NCBI GenBank assembly: GCA_009923345.1
Contig: RFTR01000002.1
Location: 1 to 37,612 of the forward strand
Reading direction: 5' to 3'
Source of the DNA: Betaproteobacteria bacterium
Lineage (GTDB): Bacteria; Pseudomonadota; Gammaproteobacteria; Burkholderiales; Burkholderiaceae_C
DNA length: 37,612 bases
The notes below the pieces were generated by a model. The model worked only from the letters and a program-made list of their open reading frames with translations. It did not search any database and had not been told where the DNA came from. The translations under genes and the position numbers were made by a program. Shown one piece after another: positions 9,439 to 18,589 of this stretch (position 1 is the stretch's first letter; every line of letters starts with the position of its first letter).

Positions 9439-10356
9439 TTATTTTTTCGCTTTAGGCAAATCGACACCAGGAAATATTTTGATTACAGCGCTGTCGTCTT
9501 CTTTGGCAAAACCAGCAGTCGAAGCTTGCATAAACATTTGGTGCGCGGTGCTAGAAAGTGGAAGCGGAAATTTACTAGCGCGCGCCATGTCCAGCACAAG
9601 CCCTAAATCTTTCACAAAAATATCGACAGCAGATAGAGGCGTGTAGTCTGCAGCCAGCACATGGGCCATGCGGTTTTCAAACATCCAACTGTTGCCAGCG
9701 CTGTGGGTGATGACGTCGTACAAAGCGTCTGGATTGACGCCTTCGCGCAAACCGAGCGCCATGGCTTCAGCGGCAGCCGCAATGTGCACGCCCGCTAACA
9801 ATTGGTTGATGATTTTGACTTTGCTACCCGCCCCTGCATGGTCACCCAATTTGTAGACCTTGCCCGCCATCGAATTCAACATAGCTTCGCATTTGGCATA
9901 GGCAGCCGGTTTGGCGGCGGTCATCATGGTCATCTCGCCACTGGCGGCTTTGGCTGCACCGCCAGATATGGGGGCATCAACATATAAAAGCCCTAGTTTT
10001 TCTAACCGAGTCTCTAGCGCCACCGACCAATTAGGGTCGACGGTGGAGCACATCACAAACACACTACCCGCGCGCATAGCGGCGGCGCACCCTGTGCCGT
10101 CGCCATGGGGGCCAAACAACACGGCTTCGGTTTGCGCTGCGTTAACAACGACGCTCACCACCACGTCGCATGCTGCGCCGAGTTCAGCGACGCTTTTGCA
10201 GGCGTGGCCGCCATCTTTGACAAATTTTTCGGCAACTTCTTGGCGTACATCGAAGACATGTATGTCGTAGCCTGCGCGTCGCAGCGAAGCAGCCATGCCT
10301 GAGCCCATGGCGCCTAGTCCGATGAGGCCGACTTTGGTAGCAGCAGTGGTAGTCAT
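9439..10356 (-). CDS. ltnD: NAD(P)-dependent L-threonate dehydrogenase (3-hydroxyisobutyrate dehydrogenase family)
   Basis: VGLIGLGAMGSGMAASLRRAGYDIHVFD; YVDAPISGGAAKAASGEMTMM; KIINQLLAGVHIAAAAEAM. Confidence 0.92.
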   Translation of the reverse strand: MTTTAATKVGLIGLGAMGSGMAASLRRAGYDIHVFDVRQEVAEKFVKDGGHACKSVAELGAACDVVVSVVVNAAQTEAVLFGPHGDGTGCAAAMRAGSVFVMCSTVDPNWSVALETRLEKLGLLYVDAPISGGAAKAASGEMTMMTAAKPAAYAKCEAMLNSMAGKVYKLGDHAGAGSKVKIINQLLAGVHIAAAAEAMALGLREGVNPDALYDVITHSAGNSWMFENRMAHVLAADYTPLSAVDIFVKDLGLVLDMARASKFPLPLSSTAHQMFMQASTAGFAKEDDSAVIKIFPGVDLPKAKK

Positions 10357-10392
10357 TAAATTAGTCTTTACTTTTGTGAGTAGGGTGAAAAG

Positions 10393-11763
10393 CTAAGCGT
10401 GGGTGAGTGCAGTCAGCGCATGCACGTCAGTTGCCTGTCCTAAGTTCCAACACGCTTTAAGTAGCGCGTTGGTTTTGTCAGCGCCAATCACAGCGTCACT
10501 CATGCCATGGAATTTGGCTTCCAACGCGGCATCGGTCATGGGGCGTTGCACTGAGCCGATGGCGTGTTCGATAAACACATGGATCTTGCGACCATCTTTC
10601 AAAAACGCAGTGACGTCAGCGCTTTCTTCACGGATGCTGTTGTCCACCGTGGCTTGCACTTTGCGGCGCAGGGTCACCACGTCTTCGCGCGTGACGATGT
10701 GGTCGTCAAATTCTTCTTCCGCCGCACGGCCGAAGATCAAACCAGCCGCGCACCCGTGGTAGACGCTGAACTTGCCTTGCAAACCATCTGCAGGTTCTTT
10801 TTTACCAGTGAGTTCGAGCACCAGAGAATGCACACGCAATTCAATGCGTTCCACGTCTTCGGCCTTGACACCTTGCTCGCGCAACTGCACACATGCGTCG
10901 ATGCTGGGGTGGATCACGATGCCACACGCAAATGGCTTGTAGGTATTGAAGCTGATTTCAAAGCGCTTGCCGAGTTCGCCGGTGACTTCGTTCCAGTTGG
11001 ATTTGGTGGAGACCACTTGCGCCCAACCGCGGGGCGCTTCGAGCGCTTTGCCGCTAGAGGTGAATCCATGTTTGGCCATCAGCGCAGACATCAAACCCGC
11101 ACGCGCTGCACCGCCAGGATGGAAAGGCTTGGTCATAGTGCCAAACTGCTCGCGCAAACCAATCGGTTGCGATGCAGCGATGCCCAAAGCCATGGCAGTT
11201 TGTTGGGTGTTGAGTTTGAGCAAACGCGCACACGCTGCTGCAGAACCCAGCATGCCTGTGGTGCCGGTGATATGCCAGCCGCGGTCGTAATGCTCTGGGT
11301 AGACGGTGTTGCCCATGCGGCAAGCGACGTCGATGCCTAGTACCAATGCGTCGATCACTTCGCGACCTGATGAACCAATGTGTTCCGCCAACGGCAACAA
11401 AGCTGAAGCAACTGGACCCGCAGGATGGATGATGGTTTTGAGATGGGTGTCGTCAAAGTCAAAGGTGTGTGAGGTGATACCGTTGATCAAGGCGGCGCTG
11501 GCCATGTCGACGCGATCTTTACGTCCGGCGATGCTGGCTTGCGGTGCGGGTTGCAACATATTGACTGCTGCCAAAGCAGCGCGTGCAGCAGCATGGTCGC
11601 TAGCGCCAATTGCGCACCCTAACCAGTTTAAAAAAGTGCGATGCGCTTCGTGGTCAACAGCATCTGACCATCCTTTCGATGGATGCGTAGCGACGAACTC
11701 GGCCAAGATTTGCGTGACTGCGGGAGCGTTGTGGTCTGCGACGACGGTGGTGTTGGTGGCCAT
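10393..11763 (-). CDS. MmgE/PrpD family protein
   Basis: 456 aa; INGITSHTFDFDDTH, HPGGAARAGLMSALMAKHGFT, SFNTYKPFACGIVIHPSIDA motifs. Confidence 0.92.
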   Translation of the reverse strand: MATNTTVVADHNAPAVTQILAEFVATHPSKGWSDAVDHEAHRTFLNWLGCAIGASDHAAARAALAAVNMLQPAPQASIAGRKDRVDMASAALINGITSHTFDFDDTHLKTIIHPAGPVASALLPLAEHIGSSGREVIDALVLGIDVACRMGNTVYPEHYDRGWHITGTTGMLGSAAACARLLKLNTQQTAMALGIAASQPIGLREQFGTMTKPFHPGGAARAGLMSALMAKHGFTSSGKALEAPRGWAQVVSTKSNWNEVTGELGKRFEISFNTYKPFACGIVIHPSIDACVQLREQGVKAEDVERIELRVHSLVLELTGKKEPADGLQGKFSVYHGCAAGLIFGRAAEEEFDDHIVTREDVVTLRRKVQATVDNSIREESADVTAFLKDGRKIHVFIEHAIGSVQRPMTDAALEAKFHGMSDAVIGADKTNALLKACWNLGQATDVHALTALTHA

Positions 11764-11871
11764 GTGAAGAGAAAGTGAGGTTGTAAATAAAGTTAAAAGA
11801 AAAGGAAATGGAATCTGGAGAAAAAGGCGATGGACAAACTAACGGTACAAGTCTTAAACATACAAGGTGAT

Positions 11872-12843
11872 TTAAGAATCTAGCATGATGCCCCGCTCTT
11901 TGGCCAAAGCCGTCCAGCGTGCAATATCGGCTTTCATGTATGCACCAAAGGCTTCGGGGGTCATGGGTAGTAAGTCAACCGCCTCAGCTGAGAGCTTTTC
12001 TTTGAAGTCTGGTTGGGATAAAACTTTGCCAAGCGCTTCGTTGATTTGTTTGACGATGTGGGAAGGCATGCTGGCAGGACCCACGATGCCGTACCACTGT
12101 TGTGCGTCAAAACCTTTGAGGCCAGCTTCTTCAAGGGTGGGGACGTCTTTGAGTTGAGAGTGGCGGTGGGTGCCTGTCACAGCTAAGGCGCGAATCCGAC
12201 CGCCACGAATATGGGGCAAGGCAGCCGCCAACCCGGGGAACATTGCTTGGGTTTGACCGGCTATCAAATCGGTAGTGGCTGGGGCAATTCCGCGGTAGGG
12301 AATGTGCACCATGAATGCACCAGTTTGGAGTTTGAAAAGTTCAGCGGTCAGGTGGGTGAGAGAACCAGCACCCGCAGAGCCATAAGACACCTTGCCAGGA
12401 TTTTTGCGAACAAAATCAAGAAAGCTTTTGACATCTTGAATCGGCATGGCGGCATTGACGCACAACACATTGGGTGTAGTGCCAATCATGCCGATGGGCG
12501 TGAAGTCTTTGATCGCGTCGTAGGGCAACTTGCGCGTTGCTGGTGACGTGCCATGGGTGGCTACGTAGCCTTGCATCAAGGTGTAACCGTCTGCCGCAGC
12601 GCGGGCTGTGGTTTGTGAGGCAATGACACCACCGCCACCGCCAATGTTGTCGACCACGATGGTTTGTCCAAGCACCCGTCCTAAGCGTTCACAGACAGTA
12701 CGACCCACCATATCGGACCCACCGCCTGCCGAGACCGGAACGATGTAGCGTATGGTTTTGCTGGGGTAAGCAGTTTGCGCCACAGATAAATTTGCCAAGC
12801 TCCAAGCCATAGGAGCGGCTAGGAGCAGGGATCGACGTTTCAT
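11872..12843 (-). CDS. Bug family tripartite-tricarboxylate-transporter-type substrate-binding protein
   Basis: Signal peptide, then YPSKTIRYIVPVSAGGGSDMVGRTVCERLG; YGSAGAGSLTHLTAELFK; KDVPTLEEAGLKGFD. Confidence 0.93.
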   Translation of the reverse strand: MKRRSLLLAAPMAWSLANLSVAQTAYPSKTIRYIVPVSAGGGSDMVGRTVCERLGRVLGQTIVVDNIGGGGGVIASQTTARAAADGYTLMQGYVATHGTSPATRKLPYDAIKDFTPIGMIGTTPNVLCVNAAMPIQDVKSFLDFVRKNPGKVSYGSAGAGSLTHLTAELFKLQTGAFMVHIPYRGIAPATTDLIAGQTQAMFPGLAAALPHIRGGRIRALAVTGTHRHSQLKDVPTLEEAGLKGFDAQQWYGIVGPASMPSHIVKQINEALGKVLSQPDFKEKLSAEAVDLLPMTPEAFGAYMKADIARWTALAKERGIMLDS

Positions 12844-12916
12844 TGGGAAAAATCCTTCAGGAGTGAGACCCGCTATGCGGCTTTGTACAGGGAAATTCGC
12901 CTGCGTGAAAACCGCA

Positions 12917-12929
12917 TGTCAGCCTGACA
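12917..12929. promoter_or_regulatory. Perfect 13-bp inverted repeat TGTCAG-C-CTGACA, candidate operator in the divergent Bug/liv intergenic region
   Basis: Direct reading: TGTCAGCCTGACA between the minus-strand Bug gene start and the plus-strand liv operon. Confidence 0.35.
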
Positions 12930-12995
12930 GTTTAAAGTACAGCCCTTTGCATTCCGCCTAAAAGCAACCCCTTTTCTTTCCCCTTGGAGACTCCC

Positions 12996-14165
12996 TTGAC
13001 TAATAAACGCGCATTAATCGTTTCCGCTTTGGTATCTGCCGTCCTGTGCACAACTGGCGTTGCCATAGCCCAAGACAAGTTCAAAATTGGTTTGATCTTG
13101 CCCATGACCGGTCCCTTTGCCTCCACAGGCAAGCAAATTGAAGCCGCAGCGCGTCTTTATATGGCCCAAAACGGCGAGACTGTCGGCGGCAAAAAAGTGG
13201 AACTGATCGTCAAGGACGACACCAGTGCACCTGACGTGACTAAGCGCATCGCGCAAGAGTTGGTCGTCAATGACAAAGTCAATGTGTTGGCTGGTTTTGG
13301 TTTGACGCCCTTGGCTTTGGCCACTGCGCCTATCGCCACCCAAAGCAAAACACCACTGGTTGTGATGGCAGCTGCCACATCGAGCATCACCGAGGCTTCG
13401 CCTTTCATCATCCGCACCAGTTTTACCTTGCCACAAGCCTCTGTCAGTATGGCGGACTGGGCGCCTAATAATGGCATCAAAAAGGTAGTCACCTTGGTGT
13501 CAGACTACGGCCCAGGTATTGACGCAGAAAAATATTTCAAAGACCGCTTCTTGTTCAATGGTGGCCAAGTGGTTGATACCTTGCGTGTGCCCATGCGCAA
13601 TCCAGACTTTGCACCTTTCCTACAAAAAGTGCGTGACCTCAAGCCCGACGCGATGTTTGTATTTGTTCCTTCCGGTGCAGGTGCGGCGCTTATGAAACAG
13701 TATGCAGAGCGCGGCATGGACAAAGCCGGTATCAAATTGATCGGCACGGGTGACATCACGGATGACGATATCTTGAACGGCATGGGCGAAGTGGCGGTGG
13801 GCGTGGTGACCTCGCACCACTATTCCACTTCGCACAACTCAGCGGTCAACAAGAAGTTTGTAGCCGCTTTTGAGAAAGCCAACGCAGGCTTGCGCCCCAA
13901 CTTTATGGCGGTAGGCGGTTACGACGGCATGCGTGTGATTTATGAAGCAGCCAAGGCTACCAAAGGCGGTAGCGGTGAAGAATTGCTGGCGGCTATGAAA
14001 GGGCAGATTTTTGAAAGCCCACGCGGACCCATGTTTATCGACGCGCAAACCCGTGATGTGGTGCACAACATCTACATCCGCAAGGTGGAAAAAGTCAACG
14101 GCCAACTCTATAACCAAGAGTTTGAAACCCTCAAAGACGTCAAAGACCCTGGCAAGAAAAAATAA
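12996..14165 (+). CDS. Branched-chain amino acid-type ABC transporter substrate-binding protein
   Basis: Signal peptide, then FKIGLILPMTGPFASTGKQIEAAARLYM...; GGAGA 5 nt upstream of TTG at 12996 (the supplied ORF begins at an upstream in-frame TTG at 12984). Confidence 0.92.
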   Translation: MTNKRALIVSALVSAVLCTTGVAIAQDKFKIGLILPMTGPFASTGKQIEAAARLYMAQNGETVGGKKVELIVKDDTSAPDVTKRIAQELVVNDKVNVLAGFGLTPLALATAPIATQSKTPLVVMAAATSSITEASPFIIRTSFTLPQASVSMADWAPNNGIKKVVTLVSDYGPGIDAEKYFKDRFLFNGGQVVDTLRVPMRNPDFAPFLQKVRDLKPDAMFVFVPSGAGAALMKQYAERGMDKAGIKLIGTGDITDDDILNGMGEVAVGVVTSHHYSTSHNSAVNKKFVAAFEKANAGLRPNFMAVGGYDGMRVIYEAAKATKGGSGEELLAAMKGQIFESPRGPMFIDAQTRDVVHNIYIRKVEKVNGQLYNQEFETLKDVKDPGKKK

Positions 14166-14171
14166 GACCCT

Positions 14172-15044
14172 GTGACGATTCTGTTTGACGGCATTGCCTA
14201 TGGCATGCTGCTGTTCATTCTGGCCGTAGGCCTGTCGGTGACCATGGGGTTGATGAACTTCATCAACCTCGCTCATGGCGCTTTTGCTATGGTGGGGGGC
14301 TACCTCACTGTCGTGCTGATGCAGCGGTTTGACGTGCCTTTTTTGGTTTGTTTGCCGATTGCATTTGCAGGCACCGCGCTACTAGGTGCTTTTTTAGAGC
14401 GCACTTTGTACCGCCCTATGTACCGCAAGCCGCATTTGGACCAGGTGCTGTTTTCGATCGGGCTAGCATTTATGGCAGTGGCCTCAGTCGATTACTTTGT
14501 CGGTTCGCAGCAGCAAATCATGCAACTTCCTGAGTGGCTGAAAGGCCGTACCGAGTTGGGTGCTGGCACGCCTTGGGAATTGGGTATGGGGCACTACCGT
14601 TTGTTCATCATCGCGGTGTGTGCGGCACTGACGGTTGGCTTGCAATATGTCTTGTCGGCCACCCGTTTTGGCAGCCGCTTGCGTGCGAGTGTGGACGACC
14701 CGCGCGTCGCAGCAGGCATGGGTATTAACGTGAATGTGGTGTTTGCCATGACCTTTGCTGTGGGCTCGGGCCTTGCGGGCTTGGGTGGCGCTTTGGGTGC
14801 TGAGGTGCTGGGGCTGGACCCCACTTTCCCACTCAAATTTATGGTGTATTTTTTGATCGTCGTGGCGGTGGGCGGCACTTCTTCTATCACTGGTCCTTTG
14901 CTGGCGGCTTTGCTTTTGGGAGTGGCCGATGTGGCGGGTAAATATTACGTACCGAAGTTGGGTGCTTTCATCGTTTACACCTTGATGCTGGCGATTCTGA
15001 TGTGGCGTCCGCAAGGCTTGTTTGTGCGGCAAGGAGGGAAGTGA
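14172..15044 (+). CDS. livH: Branched-chain amino acid-type ABC transporter permease (LivH-like), GTG start
   Basis: IAYGMLLFILAVGLSVTMGLMNFINLAHGAF; VGGTSSITGPLLAALLLG. Confidence 0.93.
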   Translation: MTILFDGIAYGMLLFILAVGLSVTMGLMNFINLAHGAFAMVGGYLTVVLMQRFDVPFLVCLPIAFAGTALLGAFLERTLYRPMYRKPHLDQVLFSIGLAFMAVASVDYFVGSQQQIMQLPEWLKGRTELGAGTPWELGMGHYRLFIIAVCAALTVGLQYVLSATRFGSRLRASVDDPRVAAGMGINVNVVFAMTFAVGSGLAGLGGALGAEVLGLDPTFPLKFMVYFLIVVAVGGTSSITGPLLAALLLGVADVAGKYYVPKLGAFIVYTLMLAILMWRPQGLFVRQGGK

Positions 15045-15060
15045 TTTGGCGAACTTGCAA

Positions 15061-15989
15061 ATGCCTCTCTTGAAGAAATCTGCCGTGCAATGGTGGGAGC
15101 CAGTTTTATGGCTCTTGGCTTTTTCAGCGCCTTGGGCTTTCCCTCACCATGCTTTGATCATCAACGAGATTGCCATCGTGGCGCTGTTTGCGGTGTCGTT
15201 GGATTTGGTCTTGGGTTATGGCGGCATCGTGTCATTGGGACATGCTTCGTTTCTGGGCTTCGGGGCCTACACAGCGGCGTTGTTCGCCAAGTGGATACAT
15301 CCTGATCCATTGTTAGGTTTGGTAGTCGGAACAGCGGCGGCTTGTGTTTTGGGTGCGCTCTGTTCGGCGACGATTTTGCGAGGTAGTGATCTGACGCGCT
15401 TGATGGTCACCTTGGGTATGGCACTCATCTTGTTTGAGTTGGCCAATAAGTTCGACGGATTGACCGGTGGCTCTGACGGACTGCAAGGTGTGGTCATGGG
15501 CCCGGTGCTTGGACGCTTTGAATTTGACTTGATGGGCCAAGTGGCAGCGAGTTATTCATTGGCTATTTTGTTGGCGATCTTTTTCTTCATTCACCTTTTG
15601 GTGCCACATTGATGGCAGTGCGCGACAACCGTTTGCGCGCGATGGCTATTGGTGTGCCCGTTTCTGCGCGCTTGGCGGTGGTTTACACAATTGCCGCAGG
15701 TATTGCTGGTGCTGCTGGTGCGTTGATGGCGCAAACCACGGGATTTGCTTCGCTAGATGTATTCGCTTTGGAGCGTTCAGCCGACGTGATGTTGATGCTG
15801 GTGATAGGCGGCGTCGGCTGGTTATATGGGGGCGTGGTCGGAGCTGTGGTGTTTAAGTTGATGCACGACGTGATTTCAAACATCACCCCGCAATACTGGA
15901 CCTTTTGGATGGGCTTGTTTTTGGTGGTCTTGGTGATGGTCGGGCGCGAGCGCTTGTTCAAGCCTTGGACGTGGATGGGGCGCTCATGA
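15061..15989 (+). pseudogene. livM: LivM-like ABC permease interrupted by a frameshift/short deletion near 15585-15609
   Basis: First ORF ends ...SLAILLAIFFFIHLLVPH*; the -1 frame continues SPFGATLMAVRDNRLRAMAIGVPVSARLAVVYT..., the standard second half of LivM. Confidence 0.85.
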
Positions 15990-16753
15990 ATTCCAGCACA
16001 GTCGTTCTGCAAACCCACGGACTGGTCAAACGCTTTGGCGGTATCACCGCGACCGACCATGTGAACCTGTCAATCACCCAAGGCGCCCGCCACGCATTGA
16101 TTGGTCCTAATGGCGCTGGAAAGACTACGCTGATCAACCTCATCACAGGCGTGTTGCCCCAAAGCGAAGGACGCATTACCTTAGAAGGTGCGGACATCAC
16201 CGACCTAGCACCCCACCAGCGGGTGAGCCGAGGTTTGGTGCGTACGTTCCAAATCAACCAACTTTTTAGTGGCATGACGCCGCTGGAGACATTGGTGATG
16301 GTGGTCTCGCAACACCGTGGCTTGGGATCGCGTTGGTGGCAAGCGCTGGGACAAGACAAAGCGGTGGTCGAGCGTTGCGGTCAGCTGTTGGAGCAATTCC
16401 GCTTGACCGATGTGATGCACCAACGCACCGAGCAAATGCCCTACGGCAAGCGCCGCTTGTTAGAAATGGCGATCGCCTTGGCGTGCGAACCGCGCGTATT
16501 GCTGTTGGACGAGCCTGTGGCTGGTGTGCCAGCGGGCGAGCGCGAAGAGCTTTTACATACTGTTTCTGCTTTGCCTGTAGACGTGTCGGTCGTGCTGATT
16601 GAGCACGATATGGATTTGGTGTTTGAATTTGCCAAGCGCATCACGGTTCTCGTGAACGGTGCAGTGTTGACCGAAGGCACGCCTGCAGAAATTGCCCAAG
16701 ACCCCCAAGTCAAGGCTGTCTATTTAGGACACGGGGAGGGCGCGCATGTCTGA
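15986..16753 (+). CDS. livG: Branched-chain amino acid-type ABC transporter ATP-binding protein (LivG-like)
   Basis: GPNGAGKTTLINLITG Walker A, LLLDEPVAGVPAGE Walker B; likely start is ATG 15986 overlapping the livM stop. Confidence 0.93.
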   Translation: MNSSTVVLQTHGLVKRFGGITATDHVNLSITQGARHALIGPNGAGKTTLINLITGVLPQSEGRITLEGADITDLAPHQRVSRGLVRTFQINQLFSGMTPLETLVMVVSQHRGLGSRWWQALGQDKAVVERCGQLLEQFRLTDVMHQRTEQMPYGKRRLLEMAIALACEPRVLLLDEPVAGVPAGEREELLHTVSALPVDVSVVLIEHDMDLVFEFAKRITVLVNGAVLTEGTPAEIAQDPQVKAVYLGHGEGAHV

Positions 16754-17477
16754 GTTATTGCGTGTCGAACATCTGAGCGCGGGCTATGACGAAGCGGTGG
16801 TTTTGAACGACATCAGCCTTACCTTGGCAGAGGGCGAAACGTTGGCGCTTCTCGGGCGTAACGGCACAGGCAAAACCACCTTGATGGACACGCTAGTTGG
16901 CGCGACACGCCAACATGGCGGACAGATATTTTTGGCGGGCAAACCTTTGCACACGCTGGCGTCTTTTCTGCGCGCCGAAGCCGGCATTGGCTGGGTGCCG
17001 CAAGAGCGTTGTATTTTTAAATCGCTCACCGTGCATGAAAACCTAACCGCGGTTGCGCAGGCTGTGCGCGCTGACAGAGGTGCACATGCTTCTTGGACGC
17101 CTGAGCGGGTCTACGATCTCTTTCCTCGCTTGGCTGAACGCAAAACCAATTTGGGCACGCAGCTATCTGGCGGCGAACAGCAAATGTTGGCAGTGGGACG
17201 CGCCTTGGTTTTGAACCCGCGTTTACTGCTGTTGGATGAGCCACTCGAAGGTTTGGCGCCCATCATCGTGCAAGAACTCTTACGTGCGATTGCGCGTATC
17301 ACTCGCGAAGAGGGTTTATCGGCCATCATCGTGGAACAGCATCCGCAAGCGATTTTGGCGATCAGCCACCAAGCGGTGGTGTTGGACCAGGGACGGGTGG
17401 TGCACCAGGGTTCAGCAGAGACTTTGGCGTCGAAACCAGAGTTGCTTGACCAGTTGCTTGGAGTAGCAAGAACTTAA
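16746..17477 (+). CDS. livF: Branched-chain amino acid-type ABC transporter ATP-binding protein (LivF-like)
   Basis: LLGRNGTGKTTLMDTLVG, LSGGEQQMLAVGRALVLNPRLLLLDEPLEGLAP; overlaps livG end. Confidence 0.94.
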   Translation: MSELLRVEHLSAGYDEAVVLNDISLTLAEGETLALLGRNGTGKTTLMDTLVGATRQHGGQIFLAGKPLHTLASFLRAEAGIGWVPQERCIFKSLTVHENLTAVAQAVRADRGAHASWTPERVYDLFPRLAERKTNLGTQLSGGEQQMLAVGRALVLNPRLLLLDEPLEGLAPIIVQELLRAIARITREEGLSAIIVEQHPQAILAISHQAVVLDQGRVVHQGSAETLASKPELLDQLLGVART

Positions 17478-17493
17478 TTTATTGGGGGCTGCA

Positions 17494-18537
17494 ATGTTTT
17501 TAAAAAATGCTTGGTACGTGGCGTGCATGCCAGACGACTTCCAAGACAAACCTCTGGGGCGCAAGATTTGTGGCGAGAGCATGGTGTTTTATCGAGGCGC
17601 GCAAGGACAAGCGGTTGCCTTGGAGGACTTTTGTCCGCACCGTGGCGCCCCGCTTTCGCTTGGGTTTGTGAAAGACGGTAATTTGGTCTGTGGCTACCAC
17701 GGACTCGAGATGGGATGCGAGGGTAAAACCATCGCTATGCCCGGCCAGCGCGTGCGGGGCTTTCCGGCGATTCGCAGTTTTCCTGTGGTCGAGCGCTACG
17801 GTTTTGTTTGGGTGTGGCCAGGACAGGCCAACAAAGCGAGTGAAGACCTGATTCCTAAGTTTGAGTTCTTCGACAACCCTGCTTGGGCTTATGGCGGTGG
17901 TCTTTATCACATCGCCTGTGATTACCGCCTCATGGTCGACAACTTAATGGACCTGACGCACGAAACCTATGTGCACGCCAGCACGATTGGGCAAAAGGAA
18001 ATCGACGAAGTGCCTTGCGTCACCAAGACGGATGGTGACCATGTCACCACCAGCCGTTTTATGGAAAACATCACCGCGCCGCCTTTTTGGAAGATGGCTT
18101 TGCGTGGCAATAAGTTAGCCGATGACGTGCCCGTTGACCGTTGGCAGATATGCCATTTCACGCCGCCCAGCCACGTCATGATTGAGGTGGGCGTAGCGCA
18201 TGCGGGCCATGGTGGTTATCACGCGCCCGACCACGTCAAGGCTTACAGCGTAGTGGTCGACTTCATTACCCCCGAGACCGAGACCTCGATTTGGTATTTT
18301 TGGGGCATGGCGCGCAAATTCCAACCGCAAGATACGAACTTGACCGCGTCTATCAGAGAAGGGCAGGGCAAGATATTTTCTGAGGACTTGCAAATGCTCG
18401 AGTTGCAACAAAAGAACTTGCTGGCGCATCCTGCGCGCGAGCTGCTCAAACTCAATATCGATGCCGGCGGCGTGCAGTCGCGTCGGGTGATCGACCGATT
18501 GCTGGCGCAGGAAATGGCGCAAGAGATCGTCCAATAA
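17494..18537 (+). CDS. Rieske-type aromatic ring-hydroxylating oxygenase, vanillate O-demethylase oxygenase (VanA)-like
   Basis: MFLKNAWYVACMPDDF; Rieske CPHRGAPLSLG...CGYHGLEM; mononuclear iron region DNLMDLTHETYVH. Confidence 0.92.
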   Translation: MFLKNAWYVACMPDDFQDKPLGRKICGESMVFYRGAQGQAVALEDFCPHRGAPLSLGFVKDGNLVCGYHGLEMGCEGKTIAMPGQRVRGFPAIRSFPVVERYGFVWVWPGQANKASEDLIPKFEFFDNPAWAYGGGLYHIACDYRLMVDNLMDLTHETYVHASTIGQKEIDEVPCVTKTDGDHVTTSRFMENITAPPFWKMALRGNKLADDVPVDRWQICHFTPPSHVMIEVGVAHAGHGGYHAPDHVKAYSVVVDFITPETETSIWYFWGMARKFQPQDTNLTASIREGQGKIFSEDLQMLELQQKNLLAHPARELLKLNIDAGGVQSRRVIDRLLAQEMAQEIVQ

Positions 18538-18589
18538 GTGGCTCTAAAAATGGCACTGACGCAGATATTCATCAACGAGGAGGCAGCCC

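Noticed and set aside
10564-11340. 258-aa plus-strand ORF inside the PrpD gene
   Set aside because: Antisense shadow of a clear MmgE/PrpD coding sequence, with no recognisable domain and biased His/Arg/Ala composition.
14484-15032. 182-aa minus-strand ORF over livH
   Set aside because: Shadow ORF opposite a convincing permease; composition typical of reverse-complement reading of GC-rich coding DNA.
15585-15612. Programmed -1 ribosomal frameshift in livM
   Set aside because: No canonical X XXY YYZ slippery heptamer in the right phase, and conserved residues before SPFG are missing, so a deletion explains it better.
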